Notes under the pieces: generated by a model
Told to the model about the DNA's origin: nothing
The model's database searches: none
The model's input: the letters and a program-made list of their open reading frames with translations, nothing else
Made by a program: the position numbers and the translations under genes
Source: Botryosphaeria dothidea
Lineage: Eukaryota > Ascomycota > Dothideomycetes > Botryosphaeriales > Botryosphaeriaceae
Assembly (NCBI GenBank): GCA_011503125.2
Contig: WWBZ02000001.1
Span: forward strand, 1,488,001-1,552,000
Length of the DNA stretch: 64,000 nt
Direction of reading: 5' to 3'
Shown here: one piece after another, positions 21,881 through 34,500 of the stretch
How the letters are laid out: the number at the start of each line of letters is the position of its first letter
Position numbering within the stretch: position 1 is the first letter of the stretch

Positions 21881-24607
21881 ATGAGTGGCCTCCCAGCCAA
21901 CTACACGCCGCTCGAGTCGCTCCTGCTTTTCCAGTCCCTCGTTTGCTATGGCGTAGACCCTCCGGTCTTCGCCCGCGTCTCCGATCTGCTCACCAACAAC
22001 GATGCTGTAAAAAGCGCCCCGACCTTCAGTCCCGATCGTTTGACGCCTGATGCCCTTCGCGACTTATACCTGTGCCTGCTGAAGGAGGAGGTCCGCGATG
22101 AATTGCAATCTCAGACCGAAAACGAGCCACCCGTGCAGAACGGAGACAGCCCGTCGAGAAAGCGCAAACTTCCAAGCCCGAGCTTGCCATCCGTCCAGGA
22201 AGCTGCGCAGCACCAGCATCTGCTACCCAAGTTGATACAGAAACTCTACGCTCGCTACCGTCGCCACGCAATTGACGAAATTCGTGAGCATGAGAAGCGC
22301 TACGAACACTACTCGCGTGAGCTTCGCGCCATACAGAACGGCGATTGGGATGAGCGTCTGCAGAGTGAACACTTGGTCAATGGCACCAAGGAGGCTCCCC
22401 AGCCTTCTCCTCCAGCTGAAGCTTCACCGGCTGCTGCTCCTCAACCCCCGGCAGAGGTTGCGCCGCAGGAAGCTCAAGGCCCGGTGAAGCCAGCTGCAGG
22501 TCCTCAAGCTAGTCCGCCGGGTAGTAAAGAGCAGTCTCCCACCTTGTCTCAGCAATCACAAGCGCCGCGTCGATCATCAGCGAAGATAGAGAGCATCATA
22601 AACCATCCATCAGGTTCTCCAGTTAATGGAAGTGCTTCTCCCCACCAGAAGTCCGCTGCGCAATCCCCAGTTCAGCCTCAAGCGCAAACACAACCTCCAC
22701 CTCATCAGCGGACCCCATCGCATCCGCAACAAGCTCAACAACCTGCCACGAGACCTCCACACCAGCAACCTCCGCAAGGGCCTTACCCTTCTCCATATGG
22801 TCCCCCACACACTTCCCCGCCCGTGGGCAGCCCAAATGCCCACAATGTACAAGTCACATCGCGTCCGCCGCAGGGTCAACCTGTGATTCTCCCTCCGCCT
22901 CCCAACATGCCGAACGTCCAGTACCCTCCTCCACCGTTGCAAGTTCCTTCGATGCAGGAAGGGAACGGAACCTACAGGCCATCTTCGGGTTCTCCACATC
23001 AACACCAACAGCGCCCTTTCCCGCCTGGGCCACCACAGGGGCCGCCGCCGCATTCCCCCAATGCTCAAGCTCCGCCACCTCACGTGCAAGGACCTGGCTA
23101 TTACCCACAGTACCCTGGACCACACCCATATCCGCATCACCATCCGATGTACCACCCACCTGTGCAGCATCCCCCAATGCCACCCAGAGGAGGAGGCGGT
23201 GGGGTAATTTTGGAGCCCTTTCAGGTTATGGCTCAAGATCCCGTTCAAGCTCACAAAGCGCAGGAAAGGCAAATGCGCCAGCAACAAGCGGCAGCCGCTC
23301 GCCCCCCGTCGCGCCCTCAACCATCTCCAAGGAATACTGCTGCGAGTCCCGCGAGAGGTCCGCAGTTGCCACAACCATTCTATCCATCTCCAGGCCAGCA
23401 CCCGCTTTATCCCCATCCGAACGCTGCTCAGCCTATTCGAAGGCCCCCTGCATTGCGGGTGAACACACGCTTCGGATCGTGGAAGCAACCTCTGCCCCAC
23501 GATAAGCCAGTCTCCGAGTGGAACCCAACTCCTCCTAGCCCGATTACGCCCGAAAGATCCCCCGAACTACAATCTAGCGTGCCGCCAGGCTCTACATCGA
23601 AGTCAAAGAGGGCAATCAAATCGAAGGAAATGCCGGCACCAGATGCGGCCGAAACGCCAAAACCTGGTCGAAGTTCTAGGAAGAATGCGAGAAAGGCCCG
23701 AGGAACGAGCGTGGCATCCTCCGCTGTAACTGGCTCTGTTCGCGGAAGAACTCGAAGTCAGTCTGTGACTTCACATGCGGATGAACCGGCAACAGACGTA
23801 AAGGCGGAACCGAGCACACCGGCTGAGACCATGGAATCAGACGCTCAGTCTACCACAGAAACTCCTACTTCCGGAGGACGCCGTACACGTCGGCGGACGG
23901 GAACCCTGCAGTCTGTTCCTGAGCAATCCCATGCCGCGAACAACAAGCGCAAGCGTGATCAGCGCGAGGAGTCCGAGACCGCGGAACCGGATGTGCCCGA
24001 GGTCGACATGAACATGGGTACGCCCGGGCCGCCCAACTTTGTCGTGGCGAGCCGAAACTTCGCGCGAATGAGCGTGCCGGTAATGAACGACATCGCGTCG
24101 CATAAGCACGCTAGCCTCTTCTCCAATCCGGTGAAAGCGAAGGACGCGGAGGGATACTACGACATAATCCGCCGCCCACAGGATCTCAAATCCATCCGCG
24201 CCGCCGTTGCGCAGGGTTCTCGTGCCGTTGCCGCCGCGACCCAGTCGAACGCCGATACTCCCTCAGCAAACTCACCCGGCGGTGCTCCGTCAACGCCGAC
24301 GCAGTTCTCAAACTCAAGCACGCAGATCACGCTGCCCATCTCGGAGGAGCTCGTTCCGCCCAAGGGCATTGTAAATTCTGCGCAGCTGGAGAAAGAGCTC
24401 ATGCGCATGTTTGCCAATGCGGTCATGTTCAATAGCGGCGAGGATGGGGTCGTGAGCGATGCCATCGAAATGGCGAGGGATGTGGAAGCGAGCGTGGCAA
24501 ATTGGCGCGCCGCGGAGAGGACAAGTGTATACGACACCGCGAATGCCAGCACGCCCGCGGAGGGAGACTTGAATGATGATGGGGGTGGGAAGCGAAGGAA
24601 GGTCTAA
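21881..24607 (+). CDS. Bromodomain protein, BRD8/Bdc1-like (putative NuA4 acetyltransferase subunit)
   Basis: An intronless frame encodes 908 residues from the ATG at 21881. The frame stays open for 30 more codons upstream, but without an ATG. The N-terminal ~100 residues (TPLESLLLFQSLVCYGVDP ... LYLCLLKEEV) form a helical region like that preceding BRD8-type bromodomains. A short helix around residues 150-190 is Arg/Glu-rich. Residues about 200-560 are a disordered Pro/Gln-rich linker. A basic, Ser-rich stretch with KRAIKSKEMP and NNKRKR motifs suggests nuclear import. The C-terminal bromodomain (about residues 725-890) has FARMSVPVMNDIASHKHAS, a YYDIIRRPQDLKSIR helix, and NAVMFNS with the acetyl-lysine-binding Asn. 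A low-complexity insert of about 50 residues splits the domain. In fission yeast and animals this class sits in the NuA4/TIP60 complex; membership here is inferred. Confidence 0.82.
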   Translation: MSGLPANYTPLESLLLFQSLVCYGVDPPVFARVSDLLTNNDAVKSAPTFSPDRLTPDALRDLYLCLLKEEVRDELQSQTENEPPVQNGDSPSRKRKLPSPSLPSVQEAAQHQHLLPKLIQKLYARYRRHAIDEIREHEKRYEHYSRELRAIQNGDWDERLQSEHLVNGTKEAPQPSPPAEASPAAAPQPPAEVAPQEAQGPVKPAAGPQASPPGSKEQSPTLSQQSQAPRRSSAKIESIINHPSGSPVNGSASPHQKSAAQSPVQPQAQTQPPPHQRTPSHPQQAQQPATRPPHQQPPQGPYPSPYGPPHTSPPVGSPNAHNVQVTSRPPQGQPVILPPPPNMPNVQYPPPPLQVPSMQEGNGTYRPSSGSPHQHQQRPFPPGPPQGPPPHSPNAQAPPPHVQGPGYYPQYPGPHPYPHHHPMYHPPVQHPPMPPRGGGGGVILEPFQVMAQDPVQAHKAQERQMRQQQAAAARPPSRPQPSPRNTAASPARGPQLPQPFYPSPGQHPLYPHPNAAQPIRRPPALRVNTRFGSWKQPLPHDKPVSEWNPTPPSPITPERSPELQSSVPPGSTSKSKRAIKSKEMPAPDAAETPKPGRSSRKNARKARGTSVASSAVTGSVRGRTRSQSVTSHADEPATDVKAEPSTPAETMESDAQSTTETPTSGGRRTRRRTGTLQSVPEQSHAANNKRKRDQREESETAEPDVPEVDMNMGTPGPPNFVVASRNFARMSVPVMNDIASHKHASLFSNPVKAKDAEGYYDIIRRPQDLKSIRAAVAQGSRAVAAATQSNADTPSANSPGGAPSTPTQFSNSSTQITLPISEELVPPKGIVNSAQLEKELMRMFANAVMFNSGEDGVVSDAIEMARDVEASVANWRAAERTSVYDTANASTPAEGDLNDDGGGKRRKV

Positions 24608-27600
24608 AGAGTAGCACTTGCGATGGGATCGATTAGGATGAACGAAAGACTTTAGAGCAACAGAAGCAGGTCGACTGTAATGATATGATCGATTTGGGCG
24701 AGGCCACGGGATGTGGCCTCCCCCTTTTTTTCTGCGTGAATGACATCCTTCCTGGAGCTTTATCATTGCTGTGATTGTTCTGTCTCGTGTGTCCTGCTGA
24801 TGAAGGGTCAATTGTTCGCACAACGCTACTAACCAGAAAACCGTGCTTGTGCTGTGGTTCGATTGGCTCAGTCTTGCATCTTATGAGGTCAGATTAACGG
24901 AGCTCTTACATTGGCTATGGAATGCTACCAGGGAAAGAATGCTAGAAATCATCTCTACGTCCTATGGGTTCCTATTAGTACCCTTAGGTACAAGGACGGT
25001 TTCAAGAGTATTACAACGCACCTTTGCCCTGGGCAATAGAAGCATCCAAGCGGATGTAATATCAATCAGTCTTCCTGAGCATTTGCATCCGGATTGATGG
25101 TCCAATTCCCCACGCTTTAATCCTTCCCGTTGCAATACTACAGGAGCTATTGCACACTGCCGGATCTTGAGCCAGGCCTGAGTCAGCTGCCTTCCATGAC
25201 TTCGGAGGGTTCAGGGGGAAAGTATAAAAAGCAAAGCCATGGAATATTCTCCCGTGATCTTCTTTCAATAACCAAAACCACCATGCGACCGGAGGACAGA
25301 TGTGACTGTGCATTCTCTTCTTATTCTCCGCCCTTGCTCATCCACCCTCACCCCTACACAACGACTACACCGTGTCTAATCGGTGGTGCACTTCTACATT
25401 CTTGCAATTTGAACATGATCATCAGGTTCTGTTTCTTTTGCGTGAATTCATCATGGTTTGTCTTCCATTTCTTTCTGCATCTTGAGCTCTTGATGATATT
25501 CTTCCCTGCCTTGCCACTCAGGCTGGCGCTAAAGACTGTCCCTAGGCGCTGCCAGCCAAAAAAAAAAAAGTTTTTTTTCTTTACCTTAACGTAAGAACGA
25601 CAAGAGTGGGCCGAATTCGCTGTCAAATGCATATCCAGACGTGATGAGAGCTAGACCATGAGGGTTCAGTAGACTCAACGCTCAGCTTTTAAAGATTTGG
25701 GAAGTATGTTCAGTTTCAGTATGTAACGTGGTGGCTACGCTGTTACGAGTGGCGCTAGGCATGTGAGCTCGCGGTTTGGTTCGGAACGTATATGCCGAGA
25801 ATGTGAATATGCATAATTCTGGCGGAGCATGTCGGAGTCAGGTGTGAACCTCTGCATAGCGGGTGCACGGGGCGCACTGGCAGGTGACAGGAAATTCGAC
25901 GCAGAATTTTAGAGTACTTTTATATTTAAGGCGGCCTCATCAAGCCGTGGATCCCCTAGCATGAGTATGTTCGGGATTCCCAGTACTGGCTCTCTGAAGC
26001 AACGACAACACAAGGTGATGTACAAAACTGCGTCAGCCCAACTTCATCTAAGCTGCACCACATGCATCAAATGATTTAGAGAACCCTTATAAAAGTCATT
26101 TGGTTTAAATAGTGAGTTTCATCTTTTCGGAAAGCTGACGTTCAGCGGCAGTGGAAGGCACACTTCTCGTCGGAGTTACAGAAGAGCCCCATGATTTTAA
26201 TCACTATGGTCATTTTGAGACCCCCTGACCTAAAGCAGAGTGCTCTGACTGTTGGCTTGTTCTGATAGCTGGCAGTGTCGTTGATTGAGCAAAGCAAAAT
26301 GTTGAACAGCAACTTCGGTCGAGCTCAAAAGCTTCAACTAAAAGGAGTACTCTGGCAATTTAACCTCCTACCCTGCTCACCATACCCTGCTGACAATACT
26401 AGTGTCACCTGATTGGAGTGCTCTTTGGCGGCTCAAATGGATTGTCAACAACCCTTCTGCAACCTGTGATGGAATCATAGGGGAGTCAGAAGATCGGCCA
26501 TTTGGAGACACATCCCAATCAAGTGTTGTACGCTGCCTCTCACAATTTTCTCCCATCGTTCTGAATTACTTGCGAATGCTTCTTTCAAATAGGAGTCAAC
26601 CCCTTTCTGAGGTTCTATCGGCGGTCTCGGAGAAATGTCTTGCGTACTCAATTAAGTCTCTCTTTGACGTCACCCGTGGTGTCTTGGAGCAAGCATAGAT
26701 TTCGAAAAAAAAAGAATATATCTCAAAAAATTGGCAGTTTCCATCTTTGCTTGAGGAAACCTCGTGTACGGACTTCGCAGCTGAGTTTCACCTAGAAATA
26801 ATGTCTTTTTCATGCTCGAATTGAGAAGCATGTTATTAAAGAATGCTGGGCCTCCGCGTTCATAAAACGTCAATTTGTCTGAGTGGGAACGGGAGGTGTC
26901 CCAAAATTATTCCTGGATTCTATGCCGCGGCAAGAAGAACGGAATTTGGATGAGACTGGGGACACACTAGTCAAGGTATATAAATGGCAGGGAAGCTTTG
27001 TGCAGCGCTGAACAGAATTACGGTGGCAAAACAAAGCGTAGCTCACGTGGTCTACGGTGATCTCCGTCCTCCTCCAGGGAGCTAATTGCAACAAGTAAAT
27101 GCCTAGAAATCCTCTCCGTTGTCTCCTGAATTTCGGAATTGTCAACTAAGTGCTTTCACGACTTCGTGGCAACTCCATTCGGCGTCTGAAAGGTCATAAA
27201 TCTCGACACTAAAAGGCGCCGTGAATCCTTGAGATGGTTTTTTATATGGCCGAGAGCCTTTTACCGTGCATCTTGGCAAAAGTTCCGTAGCTCCAAGCTC
27301 CTGAAGGGCACCGAATTCTTAATTCTGTGGAAGGCCTGACGAAGCATTGATGCCCGCCCAGAGTGAGTGGGGCACTCGGCCTAAGAGATGGAGATACATG
27401 CAGAGGAGCAGCAAAGTCATTGGGGTTCAAGTTGGTGGCCTTTGAACTAGTACGCCGTAGACGGCAAGATCCGCAAGCGTTAGCTGCAATCTTGATCGGA
27501 GGAAAAGGTAGGGGGCTTGGGCTGCCGGCGGTCCTACGGAGGTAAGTGTTTGGCGGCTTTTGTTCTGCGTTTCGGGATGAACGATAGGATTCAGTCGGCG

Positions 27601-29156
27601 GCAGAGCTGAAAGGGCTGGCTGAAGAGAAAGTTGTTGACAACCAATGACACGCGTTCACAAGGCGGAACTTTGCGATGACATGCATCTTGCCAAGAGGAG
27701 AGGCGGACTAATAAGGAGACTGATGAGCAAGTCAAAGTGCTTGGTGGGCGAAGAGTTTGGCAAAAGGCTTGAAGGCGGAGATGAGCTCAGCCAATGGCTT
27801 TTCGCAAATGGAGCGGCTTTGCAAGCGGGAGGTTTTTGCGACTCACGGGCCCACCAAGCTGTGTAATAGCGCCGACGCGGCTTTGGGGGAGGCGGCACCA
27901 GAAATGCAGGACAGTGGGATGGCATGTGTGTCGGTGCATCTCGAGAGTGGCAAGAGGAGGCGCAGCTGAGCGAGGTCTTGAGAGGTTCAAGCAACGGGGT
28001 GAGGTGTTGTTGAGGTGTTCTTGGCTCGGGCATGGCCCTGTCTGGATCCCCGCATTTTCGGCAGCGGCCCTTCCTGGAGGACACAGGGTTCCTGCCAGTG
28101 GTGTAGCGCCGCGCCAGGAGCGAAGAGACCCTGACCATAGTGTGCAATAGCGCCCGCGCTCCCTGGTGACACGCTGCAGCTGCGGCGCAACGACAGGACG
28201 AGGGCCGCTGTTGACTGCTCACCGCTGGACAGTCGGCGACAATATCGCGGCGGCGTATAGACAGGTGGAAGCAAGGAAGGGGAAAATGCTCGTTCGCGCC
28301 TGCCTAGGGCTGCATGGCCGGCAGAAAGAGGCCGGCGCTAGGCCATGTGGCCGCAACGCCGCTCTCATCACACCCAGACCAACCTCCGCATCCGCTCTCG
28401 CGCCCTGCCCTCTGCCGATCCTCCGCTGGCAGCCTGAGGGATTCCTGCCAATGTCCACATGGCGCCCATCCACACCTCGACTGACGCTGTCGTGATCTGC
28501 TCCACAGGCGCCTCGACCCCAGCTTTGAGCCCACCGGGACCTGCAGCAGTCGCCCCCGCGAGCCTCCAAAATACCTAGCGAGCGGCCACGACTCCGCTTC
28601 TGCGCCAACCTCCGTCCGCTATTGCATCCATACAGCCTGCCAGGGCCTGTGCGAATTGACCACACCACATCTGCGCCTTGGCTGCATCTGGCAAGCCCCC
28701 AACTCTAGGTTATTTGTTTAAGCAGCTCAACCGCGCTCGCATGACCCCGACTTCCCCCATTATGGCCGCGCCATCCCCGAACTGGCTCTCTGTGCTGGGC
28801 CCCGAATTTGCATCTGGCAAGCGCCCCTGCCAGTACCTCCCAGAAGGCAGCCGGTAAAAATACCGCCGGTCGCCCTCATCTATATCCCTCAGTTAATTCC
28901 AGATCTCAGTCCTCTGCATCCATCTACCTTCTTTCGCTGTGTTTTTGTCTCGCTTCGTATCCACCGCCCTCGTTTCCATCTCGACTTTTTTTTGGCGCTT
29001 CGCCATCTTCATTAAGAATCACCGCCGTAGCGCCACACAGTGGCAGTCACCAGACCAACATGACCGCCGCAGGGATCCTACCAAAGGTACTTACAAAACC
29101 TACATCACTCACTGCTCTTGTTTCCACCGTCAACTTCACATGCGCTGCCTTCCACC
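24608..29156. other. Long intergenic region, no supported gene
   Basis: A 4.5 kb gap. The left part (24.6-27.3 kb) is relatively A/T-rich and holds an A12 run followed by T8 (25558-25578). The right part (27.3-29.1 kb) is GC-rich. A 14-base direct repeat TGCATCTGGCAAGC occurs at 28683 and 28809. Only short, overlapping open frames without motifs are present. The last 300 bases before 29157 are C/T-rich, as in a fungal promoter and leader. Confidence 0.55.
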
Positions 29157-31508
29157 ATGCCATCCTTCTACCGAGCCGCTCTCGAAGCTCTCACCTCGGC
29201 ATGTGCTAACCACGATCCTACTCACCAGCGCTTCTCCTCCGTGCCCACCACCAATAAACCGACTGCCAACAGCCTCCGCTCCGCATCCAGCAGGCCGACC
29301 AACAAACCTGCAGCAAACCCCTTTTCTTTTAATAACTATGCCTTCAAGCCAGCTCCACAGCCAAGTGCAACGCCACTCCCCTTCGATCCAGCCGAGTTAA
29401 CCCGAAAGCTGGAGCGCTATCTCGCTTCCCTCGACCCAAATGCGGCAGCAGCAGCCACCAACAACACCCCCAAGAATGCGTCGGCAACAACGGCAACACA
29501 ACAGCATGGTCCCGCACACCTGAAGCCCCAGCAACAGCGCTCCCAACCCCGCAGCGCAACAGCCTCCGCTCAATCGCCCGCCAGTCCCAACCAGGCCGCA
29601 GCAAATAGCAGATACCATGCTCCGAACAGGGTATCCGCAGCCGCTCGATCGGCGACTGACCCACTGCCCGCCACCAGCGGCTCACAGAGGCCCGATGACT
29701 GGGCGGCGCTGGACAGCCTGCGGCGCGAGGCCCGGCGCGCGCAAAGGCGGAGCATGGCCCTTCACGGTAACGGCAAGCTGAACGCGCCAGTAGAGGCAGG
29801 CGAGCTGGCGAAGCGATTGAGCGCACTCAACGGTGACGGCGCAGCGATGGTGGGGTTGCTGAGGATGCAGAAGAGCTTGCCGGATCTGAAGCGCGCTTCG
29901 TCAGCAAGGGCGAATGAGAAGAGACCAGTTGTGAGGAGGGAGGGATCGAAGAGGGGAGAGGCTGGGGCGAATGATGAGCGCGAAAAGGCCGCAAGGAGGA
30001 GCAGCGCGATGAGGCGCTCGACTGTCCATGGCGCTTCTGGCAAGGATGTGGAGATGTGGCGCGTCTTCGTAGAGACGCAGAATGCCATGACCTCGAATTC
30101 GCAGGCTGTCGCACATCATACTCCTGTGCCGGAGCGTCGGAAGAGCAGACGGCCGAGGCCCCTGAGCACGACTGAGTTGGACCTGGATCGATCAGTATGG
30201 AGCCCGCCTGGCAGTGCAAAGCTTCTACAGAAGAGCAGAAGTAGTGGATTCATAGAGGCTGAGAGTAGCAGTGATGGGAAGAGTGGCAGTAGCAAGAGTG
30301 AAGTCGTGATTGGACGAAGGCCGGACTGGAGCCAAAGGGATGAGGAGAGGGAAAAGGAAGGGAGGCTTAGTCCTCTACATCTTCACGTCCCCGGCTTTGG
30401 CAGGAGAAGCAGCACGAGCATTACAGAGGTGACACTGAGCGAAGACGAACGAGCGTTATCTGACATCGAAGGGAAACGACAGAGCTCTGCAAAGACGAAC
30501 AACAACATCAACGACAGCAGGAAGAGCATCTGCGTCGCCGAGGTCAATATCACGAAAAAGCAAAGCCCCCAGAAGCGCCAGCCTTCAATGCTGCAGATCC
30601 CTCCCAACAACATCACAACTACCGTTAAGGCCTCATCATCAGCGTCGCCGTCCTTCTCCTGCTCTCCTACTTCACCCCCAAGCATCACGCTCAGCCCGGT
30701 CGATCCGCGCCTCAGCTTGGACCTGCATCCAGGCTTCAGCCCCAACCTCTCCCCCCTTCAACAGCAGCCACCTTCACCGTACGAGACAAGGGTACCACAT
30801 GTGGCTCCCCTCGACAGAAAACCTACTCAGCCCAAACCGACGCTTGCCCCTCTCCCGGAGGTTCCGCCTTTGCCTGCGCCGGACCGCTACTCGAAGACGC
30901 GGCCTAAGAGCTTCGTTGCCCCAGCGCGTAGCAGCAGCACGCCCGCCATATCGACATTGTCGAAGGCGCAGGACGTAGATCCCGTAGCTGCCCCCACTAA
31001 TGTGCCGTGGCCCGGCCCACAGTCGCGCAGTGCCAGCGGCGGACCACTTTCTTCGAATCCTGTAGGTGGCAGGAGTCTGAGCCTCTTTCCCGCTGAGGAC
31101 GAGCGGATGAAGAAGAGGAAGAGCGTCGCATTTGCGGAGCACATGGAGCTGGGGTCAAGGGGGGAGAGGGAGGGGGAGAAGAGGGGTCAGCAGTCAGGAG
31201 GCACAAGAGCGATGGCTATAGCAGCGGCTCAGGAGTTCAAGAGGCCAAGCACGAGCTATCATCCGCCATCGAAGAAGGAAGGAGGTAACAGCAGGAATGT
31301 CAGGGTGAAGGAGAGGGAGGTGGTAGAACGGGGCGGAGGGGTAATGAGCCCGACGCGGTTGGTCTTCTGGCGGAGAGATAGCGGTGTTGCTTCTGGGAAG
31401 GGGGCAGCAGATGAGACACTCAATGTGAGCTCTGGGGATGAGCCGGTGGTGAGGAGCCCTAGTCGACTGGCGTTTTGGAAGAAGAGGGCGACGTCTGCCG
31501 CCGCGTGA
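29157..31508 (+). CDS. Disordered Ser/Pro-rich protein, function unknown
   Basis: One uninterrupted frame gives 783 residues starting MPSFYRAALEALTSAC. The ATG at 29157 was chosen because the 13 codons upstream in frame lack an ATG and the N-terminal helix starts there. Apart from that helix and a segment near residues 75-90 (ELTRKLERYLASL), the protein is low-complexity: Ala/Gln/Ser/Pro-rich early, then basic Ser/Arg-rich with many possible kinase sites. Near the C-terminus a motif occurs twice: SPTRLVFWRRDSG (about 31347) and SPSRLAFWKKR (about 31457). An isolated KRKSVAFAEHMELG block lies at about residue 660. I do not recognise a family. The length, codon use and absence of stops over 2.3 kb support a real gene. 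A signalling or cytoskeletal scaffold is possible but unproven. Confidence 0.75.
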   Translation: MPSFYRAALEALTSACANHDPTHQRFSSVPTTNKPTANSLRSASSRPTNKPAANPFSFNNYAFKPAPQPSATPLPFDPAELTRKLERYLASLDPNAAAAATNNTPKNASATTATQQHGPAHLKPQQQRSQPRSATASAQSPASPNQAAANSRYHAPNRVSAAARSATDPLPATSGSQRPDDWAALDSLRREARRAQRRSMALHGNGKLNAPVEAGELAKRLSALNGDGAAMVGLLRMQKSLPDLKRASSARANEKRPVVRREGSKRGEAGANDEREKAARRSSAMRRSTVHGASGKDVEMWRVFVETQNAMTSNSQAVAHHTPVPERRKSRRPRPLSTTELDLDRSVWSPPGSAKLLQKSRSSGFIEAESSSDGKSGSSKSEVVIGRRPDWSQRDEEREKEGRLSPLHLHVPGFGRRSSTSITEVTLSEDERALSDIEGKRQSSAKTNNNINDSRKSICVAEVNITKKQSPQKRQPSMLQIPPNNITTTVKASSSASPSFSCSPTSPPSITLSPVDPRLSLDLHPGFSPNLSPLQQQPPSPYETRVPHVAPLDRKPTQPKPTLAPLPEVPPLPAPDRYSKTRPKSFVAPARSSSTPAISTLSKAQDVDPVAAPTNVPWPGPQSRSASGGPLSSNPVGGRSLSLFPAEDERMKKRKSVAFAEHMELGSRGEREGEKRGQQSGGTRAMAIAAAQEFKRPSTSYHPPSKKEGGNSRNVRVKEREVVERGGGVMSPTRLVFWRRDSGVASGKGAADETLNVSSGDEPVVRSPSRLAFWKKRATSAAA

Positions 31509-34500
31509 CCGACCAACCACCGTGATGCTGATTACTGACGGGTGGAGGTCTGGATTAGCTGACGATTGTTCAGCAGAGGATGGAGAGTGCGTGGAAAGGG
31601 CAACGAACGCATGTCTTGGTTTTAATGGGTGGGGAATGAGGATTTGATGGGACGATATGTGACGATCTTTACTATTCCTTTCGGCACTTGCATTGCGTCT
31701 TGGGTCTTTTGTCGTCGTACCTGCATACTCATGACCGTTCTGCATAGACCACTGCGGAGGTCTCACCGGTCAAATGGGGCTATTATTGTTGTCTGATCAC
31801 TCCCCACAATACACACGGAACGTAAAGAAAAGAGGGAGATTTGCGTCGTGTCGTCGTATCGGTTGCGCAATCTCTTTTTTTTTTTATCTCTCGCCTTTAT
31901 ATTTCCTTATCTATGATTCTCTTTTCCTTGACTTTTGGCTTTTCTTCAATTTAATTTAGAGTGTATAAGTCACCGGATGATGGGACTTTTCTCGGCCTTG
32001 TTGGCTTCGCTTAGACCGTAAATAGATGATCTTCCACTCGTCCGTCCACTTTTTTTTCTGCTGCCTGCTTTTTGGGGGCGCACGCTCGTGCGCTGTTCGG
32101 CATCACTCTCTGCCTTGTGAGAATGCAGCTATACTCGGCGTCTTGGTATTATTGTGCGTGTATTATTGATGCGAGAGGGGGGGAGGATGTGAAACGTGTG
32201 GCAGTGTTGGATTATGCTGTTTCTGAGTGATTAGCTCTTGTGGATATCACAGTCTCTCCCCCCCCCCCCCAAGAGTAACGGACGTAGTCTCGGCATTCGC
32301 ACACCTCGTCTTCACGGTCCGAGTACGAATGTGGGGGAGAGTGATGATGAACGGGTGAGTGCATGTGATTGTGGATCTCTCTGTTGACCGGCCGGGTAAT
32401 GGGTGTGGAGAGAGCGGATATGAATTGGTAAGGGATGTTTGCCTGCCCCCCGCCGAACAGTGGTCATGTGGGCTTCCGTGGAAGATGAGGCAAGTGATTG
32501 ATGCGTTCCATGGGTTTGGCAGTATGTACCCGCCCCGACCGAGGGAGTCCGTGTGTTTTTGCCCTGGCTCGCACTATATAGTGGAGTTCCTCTGCTTGGT
32601 TCGTGACTCTTGCGCAATGTGTTCGCTTAACCGGGGGGGTTTGAGGAGTGGAATGGGAAGCGCAAGCGCGTGTCAATCGCGGCCCTGGGCGGTGCGGGGC
32701 GGTAAGGACCACGATTCGTGGATTAGCCGACGGACAGTGGGTACGGGTCGCTGAGAAGGGAAGGAATAGGTGGAGCTGGTGTGGCTTGCTCTTTTCGCGC
32801 AATGCCGCGGGTGCTATGGGAAGGCGATCAGACACAGGGGTCGGCCAGGGCGAGACAGGGCTGCGCCGGTGGAGTCTTGTTCCAATATTCTGCTATAGTT
32901 CTTCATGTTGCTGCAAGGCTGTGTACTCCGTTGACGGTTCGACGAAGCGAGCGGTAAAGACAAAGAAGCGGGCCGGTCTCGAGATGGAGACGAGGGAGCC
33001 CCGTGCGCTGGTGAAAGGTCATGATGGTGTAGGTGCACCGTGCTTGTCTGGTTTCAGGATGCGCAGACATCTATGGGATGGCTTCGACGCTCTTCAGGGC
33101 TTTCAGGTGACTTGGGGAAAGAGGTAAGAGGTGTGTAGATTGGGAGGCTGCTAGAGTCAGTGGTCTTCGGGGATGTTCAGCTACCCGGATCACATGTAGG
33201 GGACTATGTATTGACTGCATGTGGGGCTCCCGCCAGTGCAGCTCGTGGCACATCAATTCCTCAAAGCCACCAGTCATTCGCGCGTCGCTGAGTCGAGCAC
33301 ACACCCAGGGCGGCATCAGCGGCAAGGAAGCTTGGTTCGTGTTTGTCTAGACGGTTACGTATGTAGTTATCGCACTAGCTTACACGCAGAGGTCAAAGCC
33401 GGGGTCCGCGCAATCACCCGGCCGGTGCCCCGAAGTTAAGCTTAATTGATGTCGAGGGATGAGCATGGCATATGCTGCATGGAACGGAAAATATCGAGCC
33501 TGGTCTATCCTTGTCCTGGCCTTCCTGGACGAAGGAAGGGAAAGGGAGGAGTTTCGCCGCGACCGGGTTCGCTTTGCCGGGGGCAGCCTATTGATAGCTC
33601 ATCGCTCCTCTTTCGTCGCCGGCCACGTTGCGATGGATGGCGAAAGAGGCAGGTCGAGAAGGAAGAGCTGCTTCAGGGCCTGGCGCGGGATGATCAATCG
33701 TACGACGGATCTGCGACGACGCTGGCGTTATTGAGATCGTCTTTTCTTGGAAGGGCATATCCCTTCTTTTTTGGCGTCGCGCGAGTTGCGCCAGCCAGCG
33801 GGAGCGGAGAGCGCGGACAGCTTGGGGGGATCGTGGATGGCGAAATCTAGGCGGATCGAAAAGAAGGATCTGATTATTGAGGGCAGAGGCGTGGTCTGTG
33901 TCTGGAGATTGCGGCATTGGGCTGCTGCCTTGGGCATCCATCAAGCCAGCCATTTCGCCGACTTGAGTCGTAGTAGCAGCAAGTGAGCAGCGGAGCCGGG
34001 GCAGGACCGGCGGGCAACGTGCACGCTTCCCGCTCATGCATGCGCGTTTGAGAAACGTTGAGCTGTGTCCGCCGTCTTATTTCCTCGGCCGCGAGATGGC
34101 AGGAGGCACGCAACGGAGAATTTCTGGGATGAAGTCTGGATAGAGGGCGGACTGTTTGTCCGCTGTGGGCCAATGGGAAGCCGCACGGGGGCTTCCGCTG
34201 CGGCCTCCAGTGTATGAAGGCAGCGCAGCAAGCTTTCTGCTGCGTGTAAAAGCGGAGCGACCTGACTCTGGCGGCGACCTTATCGGAGGCATCCCCTGAA
34301 CCCCCCTACGAGCTGCTAGCGGACTTGGACAACACCATCGGTGCTGTCAGCCACCAGCAGCCACGCAGGCCTCGGCCGGCCGGCCGGCGCTCGCAGGACC
34401 AGGAGCTGGAGGCTGGAGGCTGGAGGCTGGAGCTGGAGCTGGAGCAGCTGCGGAGGGCTCAGTGCGCAGCTGCGCATGTCACTCGCAGGTGCAGGAGCTT

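Noticed and set aside
22610..23500. 296-codon minus-strand frame rich in Arg, Leu and Trp
   Set aside because: Antisense of the Pro/Gln-rich linker of the bromodomain gene; composition is explained by that strand.
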